A stretch of DNA of 64,000 bases from Clostridia bacterium (GCA_910576325.1 CAJTIM010000009.1:62001-126000); one strand, 5' to 3'. Positions 1 to 8,071 are shown, counted from the stretch's first letter. Numbers and translations: made by a program. Notes: generated by a model not told the origin, from the letters alone.

Positions 1-455
1 TGGAAGATGAGCTGTGCGGGACTTTTTCCCTTGAAAGAAGCTTCGGGTGGTTTACCGGCACCATTGACTGGCTGGGAGAGGAGTGCTCCGTAAGCTTGGA
101 ATGTGACAAAAAAGATGCCGAGGCAGGGACAGAGACTGCGAAAGGCGCCCTGGCCGTTTTGCATATGATTTACGGAAATTTAGGAGAATGGGATGAGAAA
201 TTCCGCAGATTTGCCGCAGAAGAGTTGACAGAGCTTGCAAATGACTGGCTGTCGGACAGTGAAGATTTTGAGGAAGGCGGAACGGAGATTACAAAAGAAG
301 CCTTTGCCAAACGAATCGAAATCAGTGAAATGACGATTTCACCGGACGGAAATTATGAGGTATATTATAATGATGACGATATGTTCTGGGGGCATGTGAT
401 TATTGTCAGCGGAAATACGGAAACCGGAATGGAAGATGCGCAGATTGCAGGATAA
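1..455 (+). CDS. DUF2262-type protein, 5' end cut off by window
   Basis: The reading frame is open from base 3 to the TAA at 453-455, so the gene begins outside the window; the first internal ATG (96) is not the start. The residues before that ATG (FGWFTGTIDW region) and the end (SEMTISPDGNYEVYYNDDDMFWGHVI) have the pattern I associate with DUF2262: a short Phe-Gly-Trp-Phe strand motif and a C-terminal Tyr-Tyr-Asp-Asp-x-x-Phe-Trp-Gly-His signature. The function of this family is unknown. The family call is from recall, not a search. The fragment of an acetyltransferase gene begins directly at its stop codon. Confidence 0.7.
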   Translation, partial: EDELCGTFSLERSFGWFTGTIDWLGEECSVSLECDKKDAEAGTETAKGALAVLHMIYGNLGEWDEKFRRFAAEELTELANDWLSDSEDFEEGGTEITKEAFAKRIEISEMTISPDGNYEVYYNDDDMFWGHVIIVSGNTETGMEDAQIAG

Positions 456-640
456 AAATTTTGGCTGAGACTGCAAAATCATTCGGAATGGAATATTTGA
501 GATTATTTGTTGTAGATATCAATAAACCGGCGATTCAGCTTTATGTCAAAAATGGATTTCGAAAAGTGGAAGGCGTTTATGAAGAAGTATTTGAGGATGG
601 CTTTGTTTTACGTGAATATGGGTATGAAATAAAAGTATAA
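452..640 (+). pseudogene. GNAT acetyltransferase C-terminal remnant
   Basis: The frame ending at the TAA 638-640 reads about 60 residues typical of the last third of a GNAT acetyltransferase: a helix (LAETAKSFGMEYLRL), then NKPAIQLYVKNGFRKVEG, the usual acetyl-CoA-side 'N..A..LY.K.GF' signature. There is no start codon or ribosome binding site, and upstream the frame runs into the preceding gene, so the N-terminal acetyl-CoA loop is missing. It is best read as a deletion remnant fused by chance to the end of the DUF2262 gene. Confidence 0.7.
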
Positions 641-675
641 ATTGCTGTAATTTGCTGTAATTTGCTGTAATTTGC
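641..675 (+). repeat. Short tandem repeat, 10-base unit
   Basis: Three and a half head-to-tail copies of a 10-base unit (tttgctgtaa; first copy begins att) lie directly after the stop of the acetyltransferase remnant. No coding role is visible. Such a slippage-prone repeat next to two broken genes fits a decaying region. Confidence 0.8.
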
Positions 676-739
676 GATATCTTAGTAACCATTTATAATC
701 ATAAGATTTATAATCAAAATCCGGAGAGGAGAAATTCAG

Positions 740-1153
740 ATGAGTGAAAAAATCGTATTTAGCCCAGGCTCTTTTTTTCATGGTACAAAAGCGGATTTGG
801 AAATTGGTGATTTTATAATTACAGGAAAGAAAAAGAATTATCAGGACAGCAGAAAGTCCGAATATGTCTATTTTGCAGGAACCCTGGATGCAGCGATTTG
901 GGGTGCGGAGCTGGCAGAGGGAGACGGCAGGGAGAGAATCTATGTTGTGGAGCCAACCGGAGACTTTTAGGACGATCCAAATGTTACAGATAAGAAATTT
1001 CTGGGAAATCCAACAAAATCTTATCGGTCAAAGCAGCCCTTAAAAATAGTGGCGGAAGTCATCAAATGGGAAGGACATTCCCCGGAAGTCTTAAATAATA
1101 TGCTGGAAAATCTTAAGAAGCTGTCTGATATGGGGATAAAAGCAATTGATTGA
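740..1153 (+). pseudogene. arr: arr-like rifampin ADP-ribosyltransferase with in-frame amber stop
   Basis: Joining the frame across the TAG at 968-970 gives 137 residues, the usual Arr length. The first part has FFHGTKA, SEYVYFAGTLDAAIWGAELA and RIYVVEPTG; the part after the TAG has DDPNVTDKKFLGNPTKSYRS, QPLKIV and EVIKWEGH. These are the conserved blocks of Arr enzymes, which transfer ADP-ribose from NAD to rifamycins. In the family the interrupted position is normally Glu (GAG), one base from TAG. The start has a good ribosome binding site (ggagaggag). Everything after the stop is still in frame and conserved, so the mutation is recent or an assembly error. As written, the 76-residue product would lack the C-terminal half and is expected to be inactive. 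Confidence 0.85.
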
Positions 1154-1162
1154 GTGACAGAT

Positions 1163-1197
1163 ATACCTCAAGCGTTCCTTTGCTCATTGAGGGTATC
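1163..1197. other. Hairpin after the arr-like gene
   Basis: atacctcaa (1163-1171) is complementary to ttgagggtat (1187-1196) apart from one bulged G. It lies just downstream of the arr-like stop and has no T-run, so it is at best a weak terminator or a leftover of recombination. Confidence 0.3.
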
Positions 1198-1238
1198 GTA
1201 AGAAGAGAGCACAATTTCCGGCTTGAAGGAGAAAGAGA

Positions 1239-1499
1239 ATGAGAAGAAGCTTGAAGGAAGCAATACGGCTGAATGACAGGGAAAAGAAGCAGCTCGCCGA
1301 TGAAATCAAAGCATTTTACCTGGACGTTCGCGGAGAAGAAATAGGAATCATAGAGGAACAGCAGCTGATCGATTTGTTTTGTGAGCATTTGGCGCCGATT
1401 GTCTATAATAAGGCGTTGGATGATGCACTCTGTTGGTTAAAAGCACAGGCGGAAAATATAGAAACAGATTATTACCTGCTGTATAAAAGTATTCAATAG
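1239..1499 (+). CDS. DUF2164 family protein
   Basis: An 86-residue acidic helical protein. The block LNDREKKQLADEIKAFYLDVRGEEIG followed by LIDLFCEHLAPIVYNKALDDALCWLK matches the DUF2164 pattern (a 'RGEEIG...LLDFF...P.YN..L.DA' core). The family has no assigned biochemical function. The start is supported by aagga 9 bases upstream. It is a free-standing small gene in the accessory patchwork and shares no operon spacing with its neighbours. Confidence 0.75.
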   Translation: MRRSLKEAIRLNDREKKQLADEIKAFYLDVRGEEIGIIEEQQLIDLFCEHLAPIVYNKALDDALCWLKAQAENIETDYYLLYKSIQ

Positions 1500-1542
1500 A
1501 TGACTGCCGTCTTACGTCAAGCTAAGATCAGGGGAGAAACAT

Positions 1543-2007
1543 ATGGATAATCAACAAAAAGGTACGATTTTAACGCTGCTGAAGGTTGACGAAATTACCG
1601 GAAATTATACAAATAATTATTGGTTCACCTATAAGGATTTCCTGGATCCAACAGATGATTTTACAGCATTTGAATGTGAACGCCTTGAAGGAAAAGAAAG
1701 ATACACCGCCCTGATTGAAAATCTGCTCAGCATAGATAAATGCGCAAAGGTTTTTGTGCAGGTTTATGGAATGGAAAATGACAGCGAGCCGTTTGTGTAT
1801 GCGGATACCTTAATGATTTTCAGCAAACTGTCACTTGACGGGATAAAACAAATTTTCAATGAGCCGGAAGATATATTTCCCAGTGATATCGGAGAAGAAA
1901 CTGATTTTTCGCAGCCGACTTTTCTGATTGGTAATAATGGTCAGATAATTCCGGGTGCGGAGCTGTTTAAGGGGAATGATTCCGTTTACTATTGCTGGTG
2001 GGATTAG
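1543..2007 (+). CDS. Hypothetical protein, 154 residues
   Basis: A soluble acidic protein with no signal peptide or membrane segment. The start ATG has a clear aggggag binding site. Visible features are a mixed alpha/beta N-terminal half, aromatic-rich (NYWFTYKDF), and a C-terminal half resembling an acidic recognition surface (EPEDIFPSDIGEE). I do not recognise the family. Size and composition recall the small immunity-type proteins common in such accessory patches, but no toxin gene adjoins it, so that is only a thought. Confidence 0.6.
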   Translation: MDNQQKGTILTLLKVDEITGNYTNNYWFTYKDFLDPTDDFTAFECERLEGKERYTALIENLLSIDKCAKVFVQVYGMENDSEPFVYADTLMIFSKLSLDGIKQIFNEPEDIFPSDIGEETDFSQPTFLIGNNGQIIPGAELFKGNDSVYYCWWD

Positions 2008-2182
2008 ATGGTTTGGGTATGGCAGAATATCTGGTTTTGATATATATACTCATTTTGCAATAGTTCGGGACCGGAACTGTCTGAATATCACAGGATTTTA
2101 GAGAAAATGCAGAACAAAATATAGATCTAAAATACGCAGCAAGACGATGAAAGAGACAGAATTTGCAGAGGGATAGAAATAA

Positions 2183-2785
2183 ATGGACGCACAGGCATTT
2201 TGGAACGTTATTGGCATGTACAATAATCAGACATGGAAGATTCAGATAATATTGCTTATCTTTATGATTGCTGCGATTGCGCTGTCCTATATCCAAAAAG
2301 TAAACTGGGCGGCAAAATTTGCTTTCGGAATTACAAGCCTTTATATTGGCACCGTGTTTTTCGGATGGTATGGAACAGAACCCATTCAAAAGTTTTTTGC
2401 CTTGCCATTGTATTTATTCTGCGGCATCCTGTTTTTATACGAAGGCTGGAAATATAAAGATGATCTTGTAGAAAAACCTGGTATAATTCAGACAATATTG
2501 CTGCTTCTTTATTTGAGTTACCCTGCTGTTTCGATGCTTCTGGGCAACTCTTTCCCGCAAATGGTAACATACGTTATGCCTTGTCCTGTTGTAAGTTTAA
2601 GCATAGCTGTCTATGCGGGCTATAAAAGGAAGAACAAGATACTTCTTGCTTTATTGACTATTTGGGGATTAACCGGAATCAAATCAATTATTTTTCATGC
2701 ATATGAAGATATCATTCTTTTGCTTACCGGCCTATATGGTGTCTTACTTTTGATAAAGGAAATCAAAACAGAGAGGACGTTATGA
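2183..2785 (+). CDS. DUF6064-type multi-spanning membrane protein
   Basis: 200 residues with about six hydrophobic segments. The N-terminus (AFWNVIGMYNNQTWKIQ) has the 'F...YN..TW..Q' entry motif that I associate with DUF6064, and later segments have the FFGWYGTEP and 'PCP' elements between helices. The family's function is unknown. The gene is followed after only three bases by an acetyltransferase gene, so the two are probably translated from one message. The ribosome binding site is gagggatag, moderate. Confidence 0.65.
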   Translation: MDAQAFWNVIGMYNNQTWKIQIILLIFMIAAIALSYIQKVNWAAKFAFGITSLYIGTVFFGWYGTEPIQKFFALPLYLFCGILFLYEGWKYKDDLVEKPGIIQTILLLLYLSYPAVSMLLGNSFPQMVTYVMPCPVVSLSIAVYAGYKRKNKILLALLTIWGLTGIKSIIFHAYEDIILLLTGLYGVLLLIKEIKTERTL

Positions 2786-2788
2786 AAA

Positions 2789-3169
2789 ATGATATATAAG
2801 GCGGACGATAAAGAACTGGATGCTTCCCTTTTTATTTCCTTTGTCAATCAGATATGGCAGGGTGATTATGACATAGAAAGAACGCAGACCGCTTTATCCA
2901 AAACAATCAACATTACGGTTTATGATGATCAGCTTCTTGTGGGATGCCTGCGTATTCTTTCGGACGGCTGCTATTTTGGAACCATCACGGAGCTGCTCGT
3001 CCTTCCGGAGTATCAAAGGAAGGGAATTGGAAGCAGGCTTCTTCAGCTTGCAAAGGAGCATACTCCTACTTTATTGTATTTTGGCGCACAGCCGGGGATG
3101 GAGCCGTTTTATGAAAAGAACGGCTGTCAGAAAAGTCTACAATCTTATATAATAGAAAAGAACGCGTAA
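2789..3169 (+). CDS. GNAT family N-acetyltransferase
   Basis: A complete small GNAT enzyme of 126 residues. The acetyl-CoA pyrophosphate loop is clear (LLVLPEYQRKGIGSRLL, a Q-x-x-G-x-G/A match), preceded by the beta strands GCLRILSDG and followed by the C-terminal FYEKNGC element. It transfers an acetyl group from acetyl-CoA to an amine; the substrate cannot be told. The start lies four bases after the upstream membrane-protein stop; aggacg serves as binding site inside that gene's end. Confidence 0.9.
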   Translation: MIYKADDKELDASLFISFVNQIWQGDYDIERTQTALSKTINITVYDDQLLVGCLRILSDGCYFGTITELLVLPEYQRKGIGSRLLQLAKEHTPTLLYFGAQPGMEPFYEKNGCQKSLQSYIIEKNA

Positions 3170-3242
3170 TTTCAAATTCCGGCTCTTAAAAGAGAATGGG
3201 CGGTAAACAGAAGTGTAAGGGAAGCATTTTCAGGAGAAAAGA

Positions 3243-3779
3243 ATGAAGCAGGAAATATTAGAACAATTAAACATAGCCTGGCAGCTATTTGAATACCACT
3301 GTAATGAATTAGAGGATACGGAAGCAATGTGGTGCGGCACTCCCAACGGCTTACAGATAAGAAAGACAGAAAATACATGGACGGCAGACTGGCCGGAAAC
3401 AGAAGCTTATACCATCGGGCCGCCAAGCATTGCCTGGACGATGTGGCACATTCTGTACTGGTGGGGGACTGTCATAACAGCGTCAAAAGAGAAGTATATC
3501 CCGGAAAAGGAGGAAATCAAATGGCCGGGTTCCGTGGCAGCGGCCGTTTGTGAGATACGGGATTGTCATGATGTATGGGTTTCCTTTCTTAAGTCCCTGG
3601 ACGAAAATGAACTGCGTTCCGGTGAACTGTGCCGATGGCCCTTTGAGGGAAAGAGTATGTATTCCCTTGCGCTGTGGGTAAATATGGAATTTATGAAAAA
3701 TGCCGCAGAGGTCGGAGCAGGCAGATTTCTTTATGCAGCCGCTGATGCGAAAGCTGCTGAGCAGTTGAAGGAATCGTGA
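3243..3779 (+). CDS. DinB-like four-helix-bundle protein
   Basis: 178 residues with the DinB/YfiT layout: LNIAWQLFEYHCNEL helix with a His, WTMWHILYWWGTVI with the second conserved His after a Trp, and a last helix MYSLALWVNMEFMKNAAEVG. In most DinB proteins that last helix supplies another metal-binding His; here the position is Asn/Glu, so metal-dependent thiol-transferase activity is uncertain. DinB-superfamily members include mycothiol- and bacillithiol-dependent transferases, but many are uncharacterised. ATG 3243 has gagaaaag upstream. Confidence 0.75.
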   Translation: MKQEILEQLNIAWQLFEYHCNELEDTEAMWCGTPNGLQIRKTENTWTADWPETEAYTIGPPSIAWTMWHILYWWGTVITASKEKYIPEKEEIKWPGSVAAAVCEIRDCHDVWVSFLKSLDENELRSGELCRWPFEGKSMYSLALWVNMEFMKNAAEVGAGRFLYAAADAKAAEQLKES

Positions 3780-3870
3780 GCGGGTTAGTTGAAATCAGGA
3801 GCAAAAAGAAGCATACAAACCGTACATATAGTATCCTGTCTAAGGAATGTCAAGTGCTTTTGAAAATAAT

Positions 3871-3974
3871 TTCTGCCGGCTGGTAAAGTCGCAAAGGCGC
3901 ACGAGAGGAACTTTTATGAGTGCCCTTTCGAATAAAAGTTCCTCTCATAACAGGTGCGCCGAAGTGGCTTTACC
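3871..3974. repeat. Long hairpin element, copy 1 of a dispersed repeat
   Basis: A 93-base imperfect inverted repeat: 3882-3917 pairs with 3932-3974. It includes a perfect 15-bp inner stem (3903-3917 with 3932-3946), a 7-bp stem (3896-3902 with 3954-3960) and a 7-bp base (3882-3888 with 3968-3974). A second GC-rich hairpin followed by TTTT lies at 3985-4001. The first 37 bases (3871-3907) recur at 34617-34653 with 32 identities. It lies immediately upstream of the ribosome binding site of the DUF4261 gene, so it could act as a leader structure or be a small mobile palindrome. Confidence 0.75.
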
Positions 3975-4017
3975 CTTTAGTGCCGTCGCGCAGCGACTTT
4001 TAATAGGAGGTAACATC

Positions 4018-4875
4018 ATGTCTTTCTTTGACCGCTTTAAGAAAAAATCTTTATCGAACCCAGCCGGCGCCGCATCTCCCCAATGGCCGCAGCCTCCAGA
4101 GGCAGATACCATGTGTCTGCTGCTTATGGACAGGGTTTTGGATGACATAGAACCGGTAGCGGCCCGGTTAAATTCCGTTTTTGGCAGCGGGACAGTCGGT
4201 GATGTAGATCACGATCACCCTAAAGTTTCGTCATTTATCGCTGCAATTGACGGCCTGGAGTTCTGGTGCTCTTATCTGCCCATGCCGATTCCTTCCGATA
4301 CGGCCGATATCCCTGCGGCCGCACAGTACAGCTTTCTTCTGTCCGATGAGGAGAAGCAGGCTTTTACGGAGCATAAGTCCTTTTTTATGCTGGCGCAAAA
4401 GGGAGGCGGAACCTCTCTGGAGGCAAAGCGGAGGGTGTGCTGGACATTTTCCATGCTCTGTGCCGCTCTTCTGGAGCAGGAAGGTGCGGTTGGCGTCCAT
4501 ATCGTCAACCGGGGCGGTCTTTTGGTAAGCAAATGCCATTATCTTCAGCAGCAGGAGATGATGAAGGAGAAAAAACCGGACAATGACGAGGCGTATTTCC
4601 CTGTACCTCTGTGGGTGTGGGTTTATGCCACTTATAAGGAGGAAACGCCTGTTATCCAAACAACCGGACTAAAAGATTTCGGACTGCCGGAGCTGGGGTT
4701 TTATAATCCTGAGCAGCTTAATACGGGGCAGGCGTTGGATTATCTTTATTCCATGTCCAGTCTCCAGATTACAGGCCGTCAGCTTTACCGCAATGCATCC
4801 TTGATTCCTTTGGATGAAAAGCTGGAAGTCGTGTGTAAGCAGGACGGAGATATTTTGTATTTTATTGGAGCATAG
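4018..4875 (+). CDS. DUF4261 domain protein
   Basis: 285 residues. I chose ATG 4018 because it has a perfect aggagg at 4005-4010; an upstream ATG at 3847 would translate through the hairpin element. The body (MCLLLMDRVLDDIEP, SYLPMPIP, AKRRVCWTFSMLCAALLEQEGAVGVHIVNRGGLLVS, PLWVWVYATYK, TTGLKDFGLPELGFYN) follows the DUF4261 pattern seen in Firmicutes; its role is unknown. A Pro/Ala-rich linker (residues about 15-30) separates a short basic N-terminus from the domain. No signal peptide. Confidence 0.75.
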   Translation: MSFFDRFKKKSLSNPAGAASPQWPQPPEADTMCLLLMDRVLDDIEPVAARLNSVFGSGTVGDVDHDHPKVSSFIAAIDGLEFWCSYLPMPIPSDTADIPAAAQYSFLLSDEEKQAFTEHKSFFMLAQKGGGTSLEAKRRVCWTFSMLCAALLEQEGAVGVHIVNRGGLLVSKCHYLQQQEMMKEKKPDNDEAYFPVPLWVWVYATYKEETPVIQTTGLKDFGLPELGFYNPEQLNTGQALDYLYSMSSLQITGRQLYRNASLIPLDEKLEVVCKQDGDILYFIGA

Positions 4876-4975
4876 AGATGTCTGTCATTGCTGCGCCCTT
4901 TTGTCAAAAGAAAGTACCCTCAGCGGACAAGGGGATTTGTACCGCAGAACGAAAGGCAGAGAAATGGAGATTGCT

Positions 4976-5536
4976 ATGAGCGAACTATTGGAATTTGCAG
5001 ACAGAGAAGCATTTCGGAGCTGGCTGTCAGAGCATTGTATGTCAGATGCCGGCGTCTGGCTTTTGTTCGGAAAAGCCGGCGGGCCGAAGACGCTTAAGGC
5101 GGGAGAAGCCCTGGAAGAAGCTCTCTGCTTTGGATGGATTGACGGTCAGATGCAGAGCATTGATGAGAAATCCTATAAAAAGTATTTTTCCATGCGCAGG
5201 GAGAAAAGTAAGTGGTCGGAGAAAAATAAAGCATTGACGAAGAGCCTGGAAGAACGGGGCCTCATGACGGAGTTCGGCAGAAGAAAGATAGAGGAAGCCA
5301 GGAAAAACGGCCAGTGGGACGCTCCAAAGCCCGGGGCGGTTACGGAGGAACAGATTGCCTGCGTATGTGCTTTGCTGAGAGGTCATGAACCTGCCTGCAC
5401 AAATTTTGAAGCCATGTCCTTGTCCGTAAAGAAAACCTATACGCGGGCATATTTTGACGCAAAGACAGATGCCGGACGGGAAAAGCGGCTTGCCTGGATG
5501 GTGGACAGGCTCAATAAAAATCTGAAGCCGATGTAG
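4976..5536 (+). CDS. YdeI/OmpD-associated family protein
   Basis: 186 residues. The blocks LEFADREAFRSWL, GVWLLFGK, EALEEALCFGWIDGQ, KYFSMRREKSKWSEKNKA and the C-terminal YDAKT-like stretch are those of the YdeI/OmpD-associated (bacteriocin-protection) family, a small cytosolic protein group of uncertain mechanism. ATG 4976 has ggag six bases ahead; an alternative ATG at 4964 adds four residues. The gene stands alone between accessory genes. Confidence 0.85.
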   Translation: MSELLEFADREAFRSWLSEHCMSDAGVWLLFGKAGGPKTLKAGEALEEALCFGWIDGQMQSIDEKSYKKYFSMRREKSKWSEKNKALTKSLEERGLMTEFGRRKIEEARKNGQWDAPKPGAVTEEQIACVCALLRGHEPACTNFEAMSLSVKKTYTRAYFDAKTDAGREKRLAWMVDRLNKNLKPM

Positions 5537-5612
5537 CTGTTCCGGGTGTTATGTCAGGGAGAGGGAGATTGCAGAGTGGAAAAAGGCTTCAAGCATTCGA
5601 TCTCATGTATAT

Positions 5613-5798
5613 TTGTCCACAAGAAAAAAAGCGATATTTGGAATTGCAATCCCTCTGTTGATGATGGTTCCATTTTATCCTGTATATAAATGGATAAATC
5701 CGGCGGGTACCATACTTATTTTACTAATTGTCCTGTATGTTATAGCCATCGGGAGCTGCCTCTATCTTTGGTATAAGGCAAGAAAAAATGATAAATAA
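5613..5798 (+). CDS. Possible small membrane protein, weak start
   Basis: 61 residues from a TTG codon with two hydrophobic helices (GIAIPLLMMVPFYPVY and ILILLIVLYVIAIGSCLYLWY) and a basic tail. No ribosome binding site is visible before the TTG and no ATG or GTG lies in frame nearby, so the start may be lost or the gene may be a remnant. Function unknown. Confidence 0.4.
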   Translation: MSTRKKAIFGIAIPLLMMVPFYPVYKWINPAGTILILLIVLYVIAIGSCLYLWYKARKNDK

Positions 5799-5835
5799 CC
5801 ACAGGCGAAAAACGGAACTTGCAAAGGAGACAGCC

Positions 5836-6137
5836 ATGAAGATTATAAAAGCATTAAAATTAGAGAAATACGACAACAAAGAAAGATACACGCAGGTGGA
5901 CGGTTTTGTTTACAAGGACGCTGCCGGCGGTGTTGGCGGTTCTATGGGGATTTCCGATTCTGCCGTATATTGCGTAACATTATATTGTGAGTTAGAGGAA
6001 AATGAAAAATGGAAGGTACGGAGCCGGAAAGCATAAAAGAAATCGCGGGCTTTGTTGGAAAAAGAGTGTTTAACTATGAAGAAGGAGATTCTATAAAGCT
6101 TGGAATAGAATCTCAGCTTTCGCTTACAGAGGTATAA
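5836..6137 (+). pseudogene. Small gene with probable frameshift
   Basis: An ATG with aaaggag opens a frame of 66 residues ending at TAA 6034-6036. From about 6009 another frame continues with a coherent acidic sequence (EPESIKEIAGFVGKRVFNYEEGDSIKLGIESQLSLTEV) to TAA 6135-6137. The switch occurs in a short A-run (gaaaaat, near 6005). The two halves together would make a protein of about 100 residues, so a one- or two-base slip is the simplest reading; two overlapping tiny genes is the alternative. I do not recognise the family. Confidence 0.5.
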
Positions 6138-6538
6138 AGGCGTCAGGAATTTCATAATAGCAGTCATCCTCAGCAGACAGGGGGACACCTCCCAAGCACA
6201 GGATTTTGGCAGATGGCGCCGTGTATCTCCTCGTCCATTGAGGGGCTGACACGCTGATTAAGAACAAGAATAATCAGTCAGATTTAAATGAAGAAATAAC
6301 ACTTCTTTTGGGAAAATATGGTTAAATAAATAATTCAAAGAAATAAACCAGTAAATATGCATTGCAAATAATCAGCATTTACTTTAAAATCAAATACAGG
6401 AACTAAATCTGCCGGAGAAAGAAACCAGATCTACAAAGACAGAGCGCCGGCAGACAGGGTAAGAGAAAGTAATTTATCCTCAGCGCCAAGAGACGCGGAG
6501 GGTATTTTATAAATATTAAATTCAGGAGGTGATTGCTC
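6138..6538. other. Gene-free stretch before fumarase
   Basis: About 400 bases with no credible gene. A short open end at about 6255-6325 reads KNKNNQSDLNEEITLLLGKYG then stop, with no start, and may be the tail of a lost gene. The last 60 bases contain the fumarase ribosome binding site. No clear promoter hexamers were convincing. Confidence 0.5.
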
Positions 6539-7381
6539 ATGCGTGAGATTCAGGCACAGCAGATTACAGATGTTGTGGAGAAATTATGTATTGAGGCAAA
6601 TCAGTATCTTCCCAAGGACGTCCAGGGCGCCATCCGCCGCTGCCGGGCGTGCGAGGACTGGGAGATTGCCCAGGGGGTACTGGATAAGATTATTACAAAC
6701 TTCGAGATTGCGGAGCAGGAAAGCGTTCCCATCTGTCAGGATACGGGAATGGCCTGCGTATTTCTGGAGATTGGACAGGACGTACATATCGTAGGCGGCG
6801 ATTTAAGCGAGGCCGTGGACGAGGGTGTGCGCCGGGGCTATGACAAGGGCTATCTTCGGAAATCCGTGGTAAAGGACCCGGTGCGCCGTGGCAATACGGG
6901 AGACAATACGCCGGCCATGCTTTATACGGAGATTGTTCCCGGCGAGGAGATCAAGGTGACGGTTGGACCAAAGGGCTTCGGCAGCGAAAATATGAGCGCT
7001 ATCCGCATGTTTAAGCCCTCCGCAGGCATTGAGGGAATCAAGGATTTTATTCTGGAAACAGTGGAGACGGCAGGTCCCAATCCCTGTCCGCCTATGGTTG
7101 TGGGCGTGGGAATCGGAGGAACCTTTGACAAATGCGCCCTCCTTGCGAAGAAGGCTCTGATGCGCAGCACGGACGAGCGGAATCCGGACCCCTATTACGC
7201 GGATCTGGAGGCGGAGATGCTTGAGAAAATTAATAAGCTAGGCATCGGACCTCAGGGCTTTGGCGGAAAGACAACGGCTCTGGCCCTCAATATTGAAACT
7301 CTGCCCACGCACATCGCAGGCATGCCCTGTGCGGTAAATATTAACTGTCATGTGACACGCCATAAGACGGAGGTGATCTAG
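6539..7381 (+). CDS. Class I fumarate hydratase, alpha subunit
   Basis: 280 residues; interconverts fumarate and malate together with the beta subunit. The [4Fe-4S]-binding cysteines are in the family blocks VPICQDTGMACVF, GPNPCPPMVVGVGIGGTFDKCALLAKKALMR and the C-terminal MPCAVNINCHVTRH. ATG 6539 follows aggaggt (6524-6530) by eight bases. The beta subunit begins three bases after its stop, so the two are co-translated. Two-subunit oxygen-sensitive fumarases are typical of strict anaerobes. The related L-tartrate dehydratase has the same architecture, so substrate is inferred, not proven. Confidence 0.93.
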   Translation: MREIQAQQITDVVEKLCIEANQYLPKDVQGAIRRCRACEDWEIAQGVLDKIITNFEIAEQESVPICQDTGMACVFLEIGQDVHIVGGDLSEAVDEGVRRGYDKGYLRKSVVKDPVRRGNTGDNTPAMLYTEIVPGEEIKVTVGPKGFGSENMSAIRMFKPSAGIEGIKDFILETVETAGPNPCPPMVVGVGIGGTFDKCALLAKKALMRSTDERNPDPYYADLEAEMLEKINKLGIGPQGFGGKTTALALNIETLPTHIAGMPCAVNINCHVTRHKTEVI

Positions 7382-7383
7382 GT

Positions 7384-7941
7384 ATGGAAAAACATATTCA
7401 GCTTCCTTTGACGGAAGAGGTGGCAAAGACGCTTCATGCAGGAGACAGTGTGTATCTGACGGGTACGATTTATACTTCCAGGGATGCGGGGCATAAGCGG
7501 ATGTGCGAGGCATTGGCCCGGGGAGAAGAGCTGCCTTTTGATCCTACGGACGCGACCATTTACTATGTGGGACCGACGCCGGCCAAGCCGGGACAGGTAA
7601 TTGGTTCTGCCGGACCCACTACAAGCGGACGAATGGATGCCTATGCGCCTACCATGATGTCGGTGGGGGCAAGAGGAATGATCGGCAAGGGCGCCAGACT
7701 GCCGGAGGTTGTGGATGCCATGAAGAAGTATCACGGCGTTTACTTCGGCGCTATCGGCGGGGCCGGTGCGCTTCTTGCCAAGTGCATTAAGAAGTGCGAA
7801 CTTATTGCCTATGAGGATCTCGGAGCGGAGGCCCTTCGGAAGCTCTATGTGGAGGATATGCCTCTTGTGGTGATTATTGACAGCGAGGGGAAGAATCTTT
7901 ACGAGGATGGGAAGGCGGCTTATCTGGCTGCTCAGAAGTAA
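7384..7941 (+). CDS. Class I fumarate hydratase, beta subunit
   Basis: 185 residues. Family signatures include LHAGDSVYLTGTIYTSRDAGHKRM, IGSAGPTTSGRMDAYAP, GMIGKGARLPE, YFGAIGGAGALLAKCI and YEDLGAEALRKLYVEDMPL. It completes the fumarase with the gene upstream and is followed by a terminator, so the operon is just these two genes. Confidence 0.93.
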   Translation: MEKHIQLPLTEEVAKTLHAGDSVYLTGTIYTSRDAGHKRMCEALARGEELPFDPTDATIYYVGPTPAKPGQVIGSAGPTTSGRMDAYAPTMMSVGARGMIGKGARLPEVVDAMKKYHGVYFGAIGGAGALLAKCIKKCELIAYEDLGAEALRKLYVEDMPLVVIIDSEGKNLYEDGKAAYLAAQK

Positions 7942-7970
7942 AAGACTTGTTTGACGAATTATGAAGTCAA

Positions 7971-8012
7971 AGGGACTGTCCTGCCGAAGCCGGCTTTAAA
8001 TGGACAGTCCCT
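7971..8012. terminator. Hairpin terminator between convergent genes
   Basis: agggactgtcc (7971-7981) pairs perfectly with ggacagtccct (8002-8012). It lies between the fumarase operon (plus) and the lacI-type gene (minus), so it probably ends transcription from the plus side. The downstream T content is modest. Confidence 0.6.
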
Positions 8013-8071
8013 GTTATAATTCCTATCTCGCATGAGCTGTTATAAATAAACGGAGGGCCGGAAGATTCGTT

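Noticed and set aside
641-675. CRISPR-like repeat
   Set aside because: The 10-base units are directly head to tail with no spacers, so it is a simple tandem repeat.
1967-2389. A 140-codon minus-strand open frame across the 2.0-2.4 kb region
   Set aside because: No ribosome binding site, Cys/Ser/His-rich random-looking translation, and it overlaps the start of the supported DUF6064-type membrane gene.
3847-4017. Upstream extension of the DUF4261 gene to an ATG at 3847
   Set aside because: It would translate through the long hairpin; the aggagg at 4005-4010 places the start at 4018.
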